Under the pieces are notes generated by a model. The model saw only the letters and a list, made by a program, of their open reading frames with translations, did no database searches and was not told where the DNA came from. This document shows, one piece after another, positions 17,042-26,072 of a stretch of 64,000 nucleotides of DNA; the first letter of the stretch is position 1; each line of letters starts with the position of its first letter. Source of the stretch: Chitinophaga sp. YR627 (GTDB lineage: Bacteria; Bacteroidota; Bacteroidia; Chitinophagales; Chitinophagaceae); contig NZ_FOUX01000004.1 in the NCBI RefSeq assembly GCF_900114995.1, positions 372,001 through 436,000 on the forward strand. The letters run 5' to 3'. Made by a program: the position numbers and the translations under genes.

Positions 17042-18427
17042 TTATTTAATACTCTTCATTTTTTTCACATTGTAGTTGGAAGACTTATTCATCTTCTGAT
17101 ACATGCTTTTCTCTGATTCCCGCATCACACTTACAGAATCCATCTGCTGTACATAGGACGACATTTTCGTCACCTGCTCCTGTAGTTTAGGAGAATTATA
17201 CCGGACCTGTTTTTCCTTCAGTACCTGTACAGCGGCCTGTCCCTTCTTACGGGCAGCATCATATTCCCCTTTATCCACATCCGCCATGATATCATCAAAG
17301 CTCTGGGTGGATTCAAACAGCGCCAGCATTTCCTGCACTTCTTTATCTTCTCCTTTTGCCACCAGTTCTTTATCACTTGTCATCCTGATCTGCACCGGTT
17401 TACTTTCTTTTACCTGCTCAAACGAAGAGACATTAGTATACCCCACAGTACAGTCGAAACGCAGATTCGTGGTATAGGTACCCTTACTTTTCAGCTTGAT
17501 CAGTATCCCTTTTTCATCATTCGCATAAAGGTCGTTAAAACGGACCAGGACCTTCCCTCCCTTCACTTCATAAGGATAGCCATACACATAGGTGCATTCC
17601 ATATCCTGCGGAATAGTGATCTCCGCCCAGGCATTCTGCGCCACAACACTCAGCAGCCCTTTTAACTCACCGGCAAATATCTGCGGAATCTTATCCGGAC
17701 TATCAATAAAGTAATAGTTCGCCCGGCCATTTTCCGCGAGCATAGCCAGCAGGTCTTCGTTATAGTCCGCACCCACGCCAAATGTGGATAACGCGATACC
17801 ATCCTCCTTATACTTGTTCTCCGCCAGTCTTTTCAAGGCCTGCGGATCAGTAATTCCCTGATTGGCAAGACCGTCCGTCAGTAACAGCACCCTGTTCACA
17901 TACCCTTCCTTACGGGTGCTTTTCACCTGTGTATATCCTTCCAGCATGCCACCGCTCAGATTAGTAGAGCCACGGTCGTGGATCTTATCGATGGACGCCT
18001 TGAGCGCTTCCTTGTTTTTAACTGACTGAGACGGGCTGGTCACCTCCACCCGGTCATCATAGTTGACTATCGACAGATGATCTGCGCTATTCAGCTGATC
18101 TATCAGGAACTTCGCGGCCTGTCTGGCGTATTTGATCTTATCCCCACTCATGGACCCGCTCCTGTCCAGCACCAGTGATATATTCAGTGGTACCCTTGGT
18201 TTAGTCGCCTCTCCCTCCCCACTTTTGATGTTGACATACAGATAGCAATCGCCATTGCTATTCTGGTATACCCAGTTGTTACCCGGCTTAACATACCATT
18301 CGATGACCTTTTTATCGTCTGTCAGCGCGGAAGCTACTTTCTCCGTACGACGGCTGGAAAGTCCTACGCTGGAACTCAGCCATACAGGTACTGATAAACT
18401 TGCAAGGAAAAGTAAGGCATACTGCAT
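17042..18427 (-). CDS. Secreted von Willebrand factor type A (VWA) domain protein
   Basis: The start is chosen at 18427 (MQYALLFLASLSVPVWL), which gives a signal peptide; upstream in-frame codons extend the frame to 18514 without looking coding. The 461-aa protein has a VWA domain at about 85-260, with the MIDAS motif LVLDRSGSMSGDK, a conserved Thr in DRGSTNLSGG and LLLTDGLANQG. A beta-rich segment follows, then a helical C-terminus with repeated Lys and Ser. VWA proteins bind protein ligands through a divalent metal. It stands alone, divergent from the photolyase operon with 156 bp between starts. Confidence 0.85.
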   Translation of the reverse strand: MQYALLFLASLSVPVWLSSSVGLSSRRTEKVASALTDDKKVIEWYVKPGNNWVYQNSNGDCYLYVNIKSGEGEATKPRVPLNISLVLDRSGSMSGDKIKYARQAAKFLIDQLNSADHLSIVNYDDRVEVTSPSQSVKNKEALKASIDKIHDRGSTNLSGGMLEGYTQVKSTRKEGYVNRVLLLTDGLANQGITDPQALKRLAENKYKEDGIALSTFGVGADYNEDLLAMLAENGRANYYFIDSPDKIPQIFAGELKGLLSVVAQNAWAEITIPQDMECTYVYGYPYEVKGGKVLVRFNDLYANDEKGILIKLKSKGTYTTNLRFDCTVGYTNVSSFEQVKESKPVQIRMTSDKELVAKGEDKEVQEMLALFESTQSFDDIMADVDKGEYDAARKKGQAAVQVLKEKQVRYNSPKLQEQVTKMSSYVQQMDSVSVMRESEKSMYQKMNKSSNYNVKKMKSIK

Positions 18428-18583
18428 AGCATAATAGAATTTAGGGTAAATGAATGTTTTCGGTATGATGCAGCAAAATCGTTCTTTCCATAAATGATGG
18501 GACCACTTTAACATTTTTTTGGCGAATCACCTGCTATCGGGAAAGGGTATGTTCTTTGCTGCACTTCTCCTAAATAGCCCCAT

Positions 18584-20062
18584 ATGACACAGGAAGCGGT
18601 CACATTGATATTTCCACACCAGTTATACAAACAACATCCGGCACTGGACAAGAGCAGACATGTATACATCGTGGAAGAAGCGCTCTATTTCACGCAATAT
18701 CCCTTCCATCAGCATAAGCTTACTTTACACCGCGCCAGTATGCAGTATTACCGGCACTTCCTGGAACAGAAAGGCCATCAGGTCAGCTATATAGACAGCA
18801 CTGAACCGCATGCAACTATACAATCATTCCTCAAATGGCTGCACGGTAAAAAAGTATACGAACTGCACTATGCTGAACCAGACGATTATCTGCTGGAACG
18901 ACGTATCAACCGGTACTGCCGCCAGTATGATATGGCGCCGAGAATTTACACCAACCCCGGGTTCATTAACCGCCCGGATGAAGTAATGGATTTCTTCGAT
19001 GAACGGAAGCGCTATTTCATGCAGGACTTCTACATTCACCAACGTAAAACCCACCAGATCCTTATCGATGTCAAAGGACCTGTCGGCGGTCACTGGAGCT
19101 TCGATGCAGATAACCGGGAGAAGATTCCCAAAGGAGAAAGCATTCCTGAAACACGCTTCCCGCCTGCCGGCAAATACCTGAAAGAAGCGATCGGCTACGT
19201 ACAGCAACACTATAAAAACAACCCGGGAGACGCCGCTACATGCCGCTATCCCGTTACACACCAGCAGGCAGAACACTGGCTGGAACAGTTCCTCGAAGAA
19301 CGTTTCCGCAAATTTGGCATCTACGAAGACGCAATCGTTCAGACAGAAAGCATTCTGTATCACAGTATGCTGACACCTGCATTAAACATAGGCTTACTCC
19401 TTCCCATACAGATACTCGAAAAAGCGATCGCCATGGCGCCTGTACACAAAGTACCGCTGAATTCACTGGAAGGATTTATCCGGCAGATCCTGGGATGGCG
19501 GGAATTTATCAGAATACTGTACAGACGCGAAGGCAGCAAACAACGCACCACTAACTTCTGGGACCATGAACGGCCTATGCCGGATAGTTTTTATACTGGT
19601 AATACCGGCATTCCACCTATAGACCAAACCATCCACAAATTACTCAGACATGGATATACGCATCACATAGAACGACTGATGATACTGGGTAATTTTATGT
19701 TGCTTTGCGAACTCCATCCTGATGCCGTCTATCAATGGTTCATGGAATTATACATCGACGCATATGACTGGGTAATGGTGCCCAATGTATACGGCATGAG
19801 TCAGTTTGCCGATGGTGGCCTGATGAGCACAAAACCCTACATCAGCAGCAGTAATTACATCCTGAAAATGAGCAACTATCCCAAAGGCGAATGGTGTCAG
19901 GTATGGGACGGACTTTTCTGGCGATTTATGCACAAACACCGGGACTTTCTCGGCGACAATCAAAGGCTGGGCATGCTGGTAAAGATGCTGGATAAGATGG
20001 ACAAACAGGTATTAAGATCACACCTGCATCATGCAGAAGAATTCCTCAGCAAACTGACGTAG
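18584..20062 (+). CDS. Photolyase/cryptochrome-related protein (FeS-BCP/CryB-like) lacking part of the Fe-S ligand set
   Basis: The 492-aa cytoplasmic protein opens with an alpha/beta antenna-type domain (VTLIFPHQLYKQHPALDKSR) and ends in the helical FAD domain with GWREFIRILYR, NVYGMSQFADGG and TKPYISSSNYILKMS. This is the deoxyribodipyrimidine photolyase-related family, bacterial (6-4) photolyases of the PhrB type, which bind FAD and normally a 4Fe-4S cluster through four cysteines. Here Cys375 and Cys438 are present, but the CxxC pair expected just after the NYILKMS segment is replaced by YPKGEW. The cluster is therefore probably absent or altered. DNA polymerase IV follows 21 bp later. 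Confidence 0.85.
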   Translation: MTQEAVTLIFPHQLYKQHPALDKSRHVYIVEEALYFTQYPFHQHKLTLHRASMQYYRHFLEQKGHQVSYIDSTEPHATIQSFLKWLHGKKVYELHYAEPDDYLLERRINRYCRQYDMAPRIYTNPGFINRPDEVMDFFDERKRYFMQDFYIHQRKTHQILIDVKGPVGGHWSFDADNREKIPKGESIPETRFPPAGKYLKEAIGYVQQHYKNNPGDAATCRYPVTHQQAEHWLEQFLEERFRKFGIYEDAIVQTESILYHSMLTPALNIGLLLPIQILEKAIAMAPVHKVPLNSLEGFIRQILGWREFIRILYRREGSKQRTTNFWDHERPMPDSFYTGNTGIPPIDQTIHKLLRHGYTHHIERLMILGNFMLLCELHPDAVYQWFMELYIDAYDWVMVPNVYGMSQFADGGLMSTKPYISSSNYILKMSNYPKGEWCQVWDGLFWRFMHKHRDFLGDNQRLGMLVKMLDKMDKQVLRSHLHHAEEFLSKLT

Positions 20063-20083
20063 CTTTGTACTTCTACGGCTAAC

Positions 20084-21202
20084 ATGGAGAGTGAAACAAA
20101 TAAGAAATTACGGAAGATCATTCATATTGACATGGATGCATTTTATGCGTCTGTTGAGCAACGTGACAACCCTGAATATCGCGGTAAAGCAATCGCAGTA
20201 GGCGGGTCTCCCGAAGGTAGAGGTGGGGTGGTGGCAACTGCCAGTTATGAAGCGCGTAAATTCGGCGTAAGATCTGCTATGCCCTCCAAAAGAGCCTTAC
20301 AGCTTTGTCCGGAGATCATCTTCGTCCGGCCAAGGTTTGATGTGTATAAAGAAGCTTCCCGCAAAATACGGGAGATCTTTTCCCGTCATACCGATATCAT
20401 AGAACCGCTCTCTCTTGATGAAGCATTCCTGGACGTCACCGAAGACAAACAACAGATCGGCTCAGCTATAGAAATTGCAAAACTCATCAAACAGGCCATA
20501 AAGGAGGAACTACAACTCACTGCATCCGCAGGTGTATCTGTAAATAAGTTTGTCGCAAAGATTGCATCTGATCTGAATAAACCCGACGGACTCACCTTCA
20601 TTGGCCCTTCTTCCATAGAATCATTCATGGAAAAACTACCGGTCGAGAAATTCTTTGGTGTAGGAAAAGTCACTGCAGAGAAGATGAAGCGTATGGGACT
20701 ACACACCGGTGCAGACCTGAAACGTTTATCAGAAAATGACCTGAAAACACACTTCGGAAAAGTAGGATCATTCTATTTCAGAATTGTCAGAGGGATCGAT
20801 GAGAGAGAAGTACAGCCACATCGTGAAACAAAATCCCTGGGCGCTGAAGATACCTTCCCCTATGACCTGACACGCACAGAAGAAATGGATGCTGAACTGG
20901 AAAAGATCGCCATAACAGTATATGAACGGTTAAAACGGTATGGCCTGAAAGGCAGGACGGTCACACTAAAGATCAAGTACAGCGACTTCAGACAGATCAC
21001 CAGGAACCAGTCATTTCCTTTTCCTGTCGGTGACCTGGAGAAAATACTGGAAACAGCAAAACAGTTATTACGCTCAACAGAACCGGAAGATAAACCCGTA
21101 CGCTTACTGGGGATATCATTGTCTAACTTCGGAGAGATTATTACGCTTAACGACCGCCGGGATAATACGATACAATTGTCTCTTTTTGACGACATACAAT
21201 AA
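20084..21202 (+). CDS. dinB: DNA polymerase IV (Y-family translesion polymerase)
   Basis: The 372-aa protein has all Y-family marks: HIDMDAFYASVEQRDNPEYR (first catalytic Asp), SYEARKFGVRSAMPS, and PLSLDEAFLDVT (catalytic Asp-Glu). These are followed by the helix-hairpin-helix thumb (FFGVGKVTAEKMKRMGLHTG), a little-finger domain and a C-terminal sliding-clamp motif (QLSLF). It copies past damaged bases. It starts 21 bp after the photolyase-like gene, so the two form a light- or UV-damage operon. The start at 20084 gives a short 10-residue leader before the conserved core, normal for the family. No LexA-like box was recognised upstream of the operon. Confidence 0.95.
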   Translation: MESETNKKLRKIIHIDMDAFYASVEQRDNPEYRGKAIAVGGSPEGRGGVVATASYEARKFGVRSAMPSKRALQLCPEIIFVRPRFDVYKEASRKIREIFSRHTDIIEPLSLDEAFLDVTEDKQQIGSAIEIAKLIKQAIKEELQLTASAGVSVNKFVAKIASDLNKPDGLTFIGPSSIESFMEKLPVEKFFGVGKVTAEKMKRMGLHTGADLKRLSENDLKTHFGKVGSFYFRIVRGIDEREVQPHRETKSLGAEDTFPYDLTRTEEMDAELEKIAITVYERLKRYGLKGRTVTLKIKYSDFRQITRNQSFPFPVGDLEKILETAKQLLRSTEPEDKPVRLLGISLSNFGEIITLNDRRDNTIQLSLFDDIQ

Positions 21203-21207
21203 ACGAA

Positions 21208-21245
21208 GAAGCCGCCACCAAACGTAGAAGGTGACGGCTTCTTTA
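21208..21245 (+). terminator. Terminator of the photolyase-dinB operon
   Basis: A 12-bp stem (GAAGCCGCCACC / GGTGACGGCTTC, one C-A mismatch) is followed by TTTAT, five bases after the dinB stop codon. It also faces the end of the minus-strand RHS cassette. Confidence 0.8.
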
Positions 21246-21268
21246 TACCATTGACATTCCAATTAATG

Positions 21269-21631
21269 TTATGATATTTTGTTTCTGATATCATTAAATA
21301 CAAGAATGACAGTAACAGCTCCACTTATCAGTAAATGAATACTCACCAGCATGATCAAGTTTGCTCCTGGCAACATGTATAGCAACCCTGCTGCCAAAAT
21401 CGAATTAAATACGATTAGCTTGTAATGTTTTGCAGACAAATTACAGTAAATCAGAATAGCATACACAATCATAATAACAAACCCCAATACTGCTAAATCC
21501 TTAGCCTTTAACCATACAAAACGTTCCATGAATAACTCCAAAGAGTCTGCCAGGTTGTAGCTAAAAAGAAAACAAACTATATAAACTAAATAACAAATAG
21601 TGTAAACGATATTAAGAAAGTATTTTCTCAT
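21269..21631 (-). CDS. Small four-helix membrane protein in immunity position behind the RHS gene
   Basis: The 120-aa product has about four hydrophobic helices (for example YTICYLVYIVCFLFSYNLA, AVLGFVIMIVYAILIYC, IMLVSIHLLISGAVTVILVF) with short loops and no enzyme motif. It starts 22 bp after the stop of the 1468-aa RHS protein on the same strand, is AT-rich, and is the last gene of the cassette. Genes in this place after an RHS/polymorphic toxin are often its immunity protein. An inner-membrane immunity protein would fit a membrane-acting toxin. This function is inferred from position only. Confidence 0.6.
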   Translation of the reverse strand: MRKYFLNIVYTICYLVYIVCFLFSYNLADSLELFMERFVWLKAKDLAVLGFVIMIVYAILIYCNLSAKHYKLIVFNSILAAGLLYMLPGANLIMLVSIHLLISGAVTVILVFNDIRNKIS

Positions 21632-21653
21632 TCAATAAATGGTTTATGTATTC

Positions 21654-24600
21654 TTACTTCAATTTAGTAGGTACAGCAAATGTTCCTTTGGTTTGCACAG
21701 TAACTGTTTCTTTAGCAGGCGAAGCGCCCCAAAAACCACCTTCCTTAAATTTAACCTCATAGGTGTACTTTATTGTTCCATAATAACGATATCCCGAAGT
21801 AGTAGTACTTGCTCCTATACTGCCACTTGAAGTGTTCTGTTCTTTCGTGCCTGCTTCAACTTTCAAAGTGTTGCCAGTCTTTTCAGTCCCTGCCTTCGTT
21901 TCATTTGATACGCCGAGATTATTTTCTAGTTGATTTGAGCCGTTATTATCCGTGGTACGGGTTACATTTTGTCGCAGCTCATATTTTGAATCTCTGTCAA
22001 CTTCAATGCTGATAAGTTCAACTGTTATGGCATCATCTACTGCAAACAAGCCAGGATCATCAATTTCTAATGGGACCCTACTGCGGCCATCAGGTAAAGC
22101 TCCTGACAAAGTTTTAGCAATCATCTTATCAAGCTCATCCTTAGAGTTATCAGTTGCATAGTCGGTGATATTCCTTGACCCATCACCGGCAGAAGCTTTT
22201 TCAGCAGCCGGGTCTAGATAATTCTGACGAATGAAACGGGGATTTACTTCAGACCCAGCTATCGTCGCGCCATCAGGTAATGGAATCAATGAATCATATA
22301 CCGTTGCTGGTACCATCCCATCAGGATCAATAAAACGTATAGGATTATTAAATGCATAATTATATGGAGAATGCCGGGACATCTTATTAGCCATCGGGTC
22401 AACCCCTTGCCATCTTCCAATCTGCACATTATACATCCTGGCGCCATAGTCATACCAATCCAACCCTCCACCTTTCAAAAATTCATCAGACTGCAATTCC
22501 TTGCCATTATATTTCATCCTGTTCTCGACATAATCAGTCCCTTTTAAAGCATTGGACGAAATTCCCCTCATCACCAATCCATAAGGATAATAATGAGTTT
22601 CCTCCAGTAAAGGTCCCGAATTTAATCCCAGGATAACGTTATCAAAATAAACATCCTGCTGACTCTCATTGCTTGTATAAATGTATAGGAAACCGCTCTT
22701 GTCCATTGTCATTTTCTCAACATTCAGCGCCTGTAATTCGTCAGGCGTCGCCTTGACTTGCCTTACACCGCTATTTCCTTCCACGACATTAAACTCATCA
22801 TCAAATAGCACAAAGTTAAGATAAGCTTTAGGGCGTCCCGTTTGTTGAGGTTGTTTGCCTTTTTCCTTCAATCTTTGATAAGTATTATTGTAAAAGTCAG
22901 CTGTAAATGGCGTTGAATTGCTCAGAACATTTCCCGCGTGAGACCCATCTATTACACCGTCGCCACCAAATGCCTGTGCCAGTCCTATCAACATATCTTC
23001 AACAGGCGCTTTTGATTTATCTTCAGGTCCCTGTGATTTATAAAAGGCCTTGGTACTCATTGCGACAGTATCTCCCGCCATTACTCTCAAAACTAATGAA
23101 GGACCAATTTTTTTACCGCCTGTTCTTGCATTTAATTTAGAGACAAATTTATTTTCCTCAGTTGTCTTATCCTCCGGATAGCCAACTGGCTTTTCAGTAC
23201 GGGTCTGTTCAATATTACTGAATAATGCAGATTCTGTAGCCGCTTTTCCTGTTTCCATCGTCGCCGCATACATAGAAAAATCACTTTGTTCTGTTAATAT
23301 AGTTCTAACATTATCTAAATAATCCTTCTCAAAATAGTCATATACATATCTGACGGAATCACCTGTCTTATAAACCGGGCGAATACGACCTTCTTCATGA
23401 CTGATTAGCTCAAGAGAATCTTGCTGATAGACAAAAAGACCATTATAATCAGTTGTCAACACCTTAGCTGGCGAAACTGTATTATCAACTACAATTTTAC
23501 TCAATTTTGTACCAAGAGCATCATAAACATATGTTACCGAACCTTTCCCATCAATAGTGATAACAGTAGGTTTATTTAAAAAATTATACTGTACTCTACT
23601 GATATGTTTATTGGAATCTGCCACAAGATTTCCATTCGGATCGTACCAGTAATCATTTCCTGTATTAGTACCGTTGATAAAATCACCTAACATTGCTGTC
23701 ACCGTTTTCGCGGGGTTCGGATCGGAAACAGATAGCAGCTTATTACTATTACTCTGGTATACATAAATCAGCTGATCAATAGTATCTATTTTTGTACCTA
23801 TCATCCCTTTCTGCCGCATCGACTTAATATTTCCGTTTGCATCATAAGTCAGATTATCAACTGAAAAGTCCATTTTATCTTTGAGCCAGTTAGCGCCGCT
23901 TAGTTGTGAAAATTCTGCGCCAGTTAATCTCTTTGCTATATCGTAACTAAACCCATATGCACGGGCAATAGTATCAGACCCACTTTTCCATTTGATACCT
24001 GCAACATTACCGTTGTATTGGTTGGTAGTAAATCCATAATCATAACTGAACTCTTGCCCAAACCAATTGCTTTTGCCTGTAGCCCCTGTCACAAAATTTC
24101 TATTTATTCCTTGGATCCAACCTTTTATATTATACGCATAACTCAAAGAGTCAATAACGGCACCTGAAGAAGATACGCCCAGGTATTTAGATCTAAGCCT
24201 TCCTAATTCGTCATATCTGCTACTCGAAATCGTTCTCTCTAAATCAGGTCTGTCATTCAGACGTTTTTTTATAGTAGTCAGACGATTACTATGATCGTAT
24301 GAATTTACTGTCAACAAAGTAGTTTGCGGAGTGATACTCTTAGGATTTTGATGGCGCATGTAACTACTCAGCAGGCGACCATTGAAAGCATATAAATTTG
24401 TAAGAACATCCTTTCCATCCAGATGATTGTCACTTATGATTTGAATAGCAAGGCCTTTATCATTATAATAGGTACTCGTGACCAACCACTTATCTGTACC
24501 TAAAATGCGAACTTTAGTGCCTGTCACTAAACCTGTCGTCAGATTACTGTAACTGGACGCTCTGACAGGAAACAGCGAATCTGCAGCTTCAGGTTTATTC

Positions 24601-26060
24601 ATATCGGCGCTTGCAAAAGCCTGTCGACCCGAATAACTGTAATCATCATAAAATGTATAGGTTAAAGGTATCAGCGCACTTGAAGGGATATCAGGCAACG
24701 GATTACTAACTGTTAGGATGGTGGTATCGCCCGTCGCGCTAGTATCAATTTCCATATTCACCTCACCATTACCTGTATCAAAATTATCCAGCGCAGTTAT
24801 ACTGTTTGTAGCTTTATAAATCGCACTACCATCATGGATATAAAGAGCAATATCAGCTTTTGGGGGGATACCATACTTAATTGTCTGTGTCGTTGTTGCT
24901 GTATTCATACTAGCCTGCAAAGCTGCCCTTGTTACGTTTGTTGTATAAATGGCAGTCATTGTAGGACGGTTTTGGGTATCATAAAACGTAGCCAGCCATT
25001 CCTTTGGTGACTTAGACCACTGTGCCGAGTCCTGCGTAAATACCAGTCTGTCCCGAACGTCATAAACCATTGATACCGGACCTGCGCCAGGAAACTTCTT
25101 TACAACCATTCTTTTCCGCTCATCATACTGATACTGAAAACATAGTTCCTGCGCAATCGTCCCTATGTTCCAATTGTTTGTCAGTGCAAAGTCAACAGCC
25201 ATTGGTGGAATTGTAAATCTCAGATTTCCCATATCATCAAAAACATAATACGTACACAACCATCCTATATGAGCTGTCCCTGGGCTTGAAGACAATTGGA
25301 CTTTCTTCAATATGACATTTCCACTTTTATCCTCATACTCAATCACCTGACTCCCACTCTCATCAATGGTCACGCTCTTACGAAGCTGGCCAGCGGCATA
25401 AATGCCTGTACTTGCTGGCAACCATGAACCAATACTCCATATCCGTACAGAGTCAGCCGCCGTATTAAATAGATATTTATATTCCACCGGATGCGTTGCC
25501 CAACTATCGCCAGCACCATAAAATTTAACAACCCTGTTTAATGGAGAGGCATCATACTCGCTCTTGTTGTAAAATATATGCTCTCCCACCAAACCCGGAT
25601 TCAATGCTCCATTTCTGTAAAACGTATCCTGCGCACTGAAAGGATTGATTTTAAACTTCCCATCATTTACGTTAGCTGATCTGGGCGTAAAAGGAAGGTA
25701 CTGATATTGCTCATTTCCAAATTCGTCATAGACATTGGAAGATACCAGATCCCGGCCAAAGTCGCTGATGCCTTTACCCACACTTTGGAGAGGACGGCCC
25801 AGGCCATCAATGTATTGTGTGGTTTGTTTTACCTCTCGCACCTTTCTTAAGGTTGAAGTCACCGCACTTGTATCTGTTAGCGGCATATCAGGCTCCCAGA
25901 TTCTGACATAGTTAATTGACGTGTTAGTATAAGGTACCGGCAAGGAATCAGGCGTGGCGGTGGCCCTTGTACCTCCCGGCTTTTGGGCATTTACAACAGC
26001 TGGGTACATAATACCGGCTATCGAAACACCTACCAGACATATAAGTTTAGAGATATTCAT
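21654..26060 (-). CDS. DUF6443-RHS repeat protein with variable C-terminal domain
   Basis: The 1468-aa secreted protein starts with a signal peptide (MNISKLICLVGVSIAGIMYP, cleavage after NAQ). A DUF6443-type N-terminal domain lies around residues 45-200 (QYIDGLGRPLQSVGKGISDF, NVYDEFGNEQYQYLPF). Many YD repeats follow (YDERKRMV, YDELGRLRSKYLG, YDANGNIKSM, YDPNGNLVAD). The RHS core is near 1205-1250 (WYDYGARMYNVQIGRWQGVD, SPYNYAFNNPIRFIDPDG). The last 215 residues are unlike the rest, with a Ser/Thr/Gly/Asn-rich beta-like region. RHS shells enclose and deliver such tips. It starts 12 bp after the YD protein stop. Confidence 0.88.
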   Translation of the reverse strand: MNISKLICLVGVSIAGIMYPAVVNAQKPGGTRATATPDSLPVPYTNTSINYVRIWEPDMPLTDTSAVTSTLRKVREVKQTTQYIDGLGRPLQSVGKGISDFGRDLVSSNVYDEFGNEQYQYLPFTPRSANVNDGKFKINPFSAQDTFYRNGALNPGLVGEHIFYNKSEYDASPLNRVVKFYGAGDSWATHPVEYKYLFNTAADSVRIWSIGSWLPASTGIYAAGQLRKSVTIDESGSQVIEYEDKSGNVILKKVQLSSSPGTAHIGWLCTYYVFDDMGNLRFTIPPMAVDFALTNNWNIGTIAQELCFQYQYDERKRMVVKKFPGAGPVSMVYDVRDRLVFTQDSAQWSKSPKEWLATFYDTQNRPTMTAIYTTNVTRAALQASMNTATTTQTIKYGIPPKADIALYIHDGSAIYKATNSITALDNFDTGNGEVNMEIDTSATGDTTILTVSNPLPDIPSSALIPLTYTFYDDYSYSGRQAFASADMNKPEAADSLFPVRASSYSNLTTGLVTGTKVRILGTDKWLVTSTYYNDKGLAIQIISDNHLDGKDVLTNLYAFNGRLLSSYMRHQNPKSITPQTTLLTVNSYDHSNRLTTIKKRLNDRPDLERTISSSRYDELGRLRSKYLGVSSSGAVIDSLSYAYNIKGWIQGINRNFVTGATGKSNWFGQEFSYDYGFTTNQYNGNVAGIKWKSGSDTIARAYGFSYDIAKRLTGAEFSQLSGANWLKDKMDFSVDNLTYDANGNIKSMRQKGMIGTKIDTIDQLIYVYQSNSNKLLSVSDPNPAKTVTAMLGDFINGTNTGNDYWYDPNGNLVADSNKHISRVQYNFLNKPTVITIDGKGSVTYVYDALGTKLSKIVVDNTVSPAKVLTTDYNGLFVYQQDSLELISHEEGRIRPVYKTGDSVRYVYDYFEKDYLDNVRTILTEQSDFSMYAATMETGKAATESALFSNIEQTRTEKPVGYPEDKTTEENKFVSKLNARTGGKKIGPSLVLRVMAGDTVAMSTKAFYKSQGPEDKSKAPVEDMLIGLAQAFGGDGVIDGSHAGNVLSNSTPFTADFYNNTYQRLKEKGKQPQQTGRPKAYLNFVLFDDEFNVVEGNSGVRQVKATPDELQALNVEKMTMDKSGFLYIYTSNESQQDVYFDNVILGLNSGPLLEETHYYPYGLVMRGISSNALKGTDYVENRMKYNGKELQSDEFLKGGGLDWYDYGARMYNVQIGRWQGVDPMANKMSRHSPYNYAFNNPIRFIDPDGMVPATVYDSLIPLPDGATIAGSEVNPRFIRQNYLDPAAEKASAGDGSRNITDYATDNSKDELDKMIAKTLSGALPDGRSRVPLEIDDPGLFAVDDAITVELISIEVDRDSKYELRQNVTRTTDNNGSNQLENNLGVSNETKAGTEKTGNTLKVEAGTKEQNTSSGSIGASTTTSGYRYYGTIKYTYEVKFKEGGFWGASPAKETVTVQTKGTFAVPTKLK

Positions 26061-26072
26061 ATTAATAGGAAC

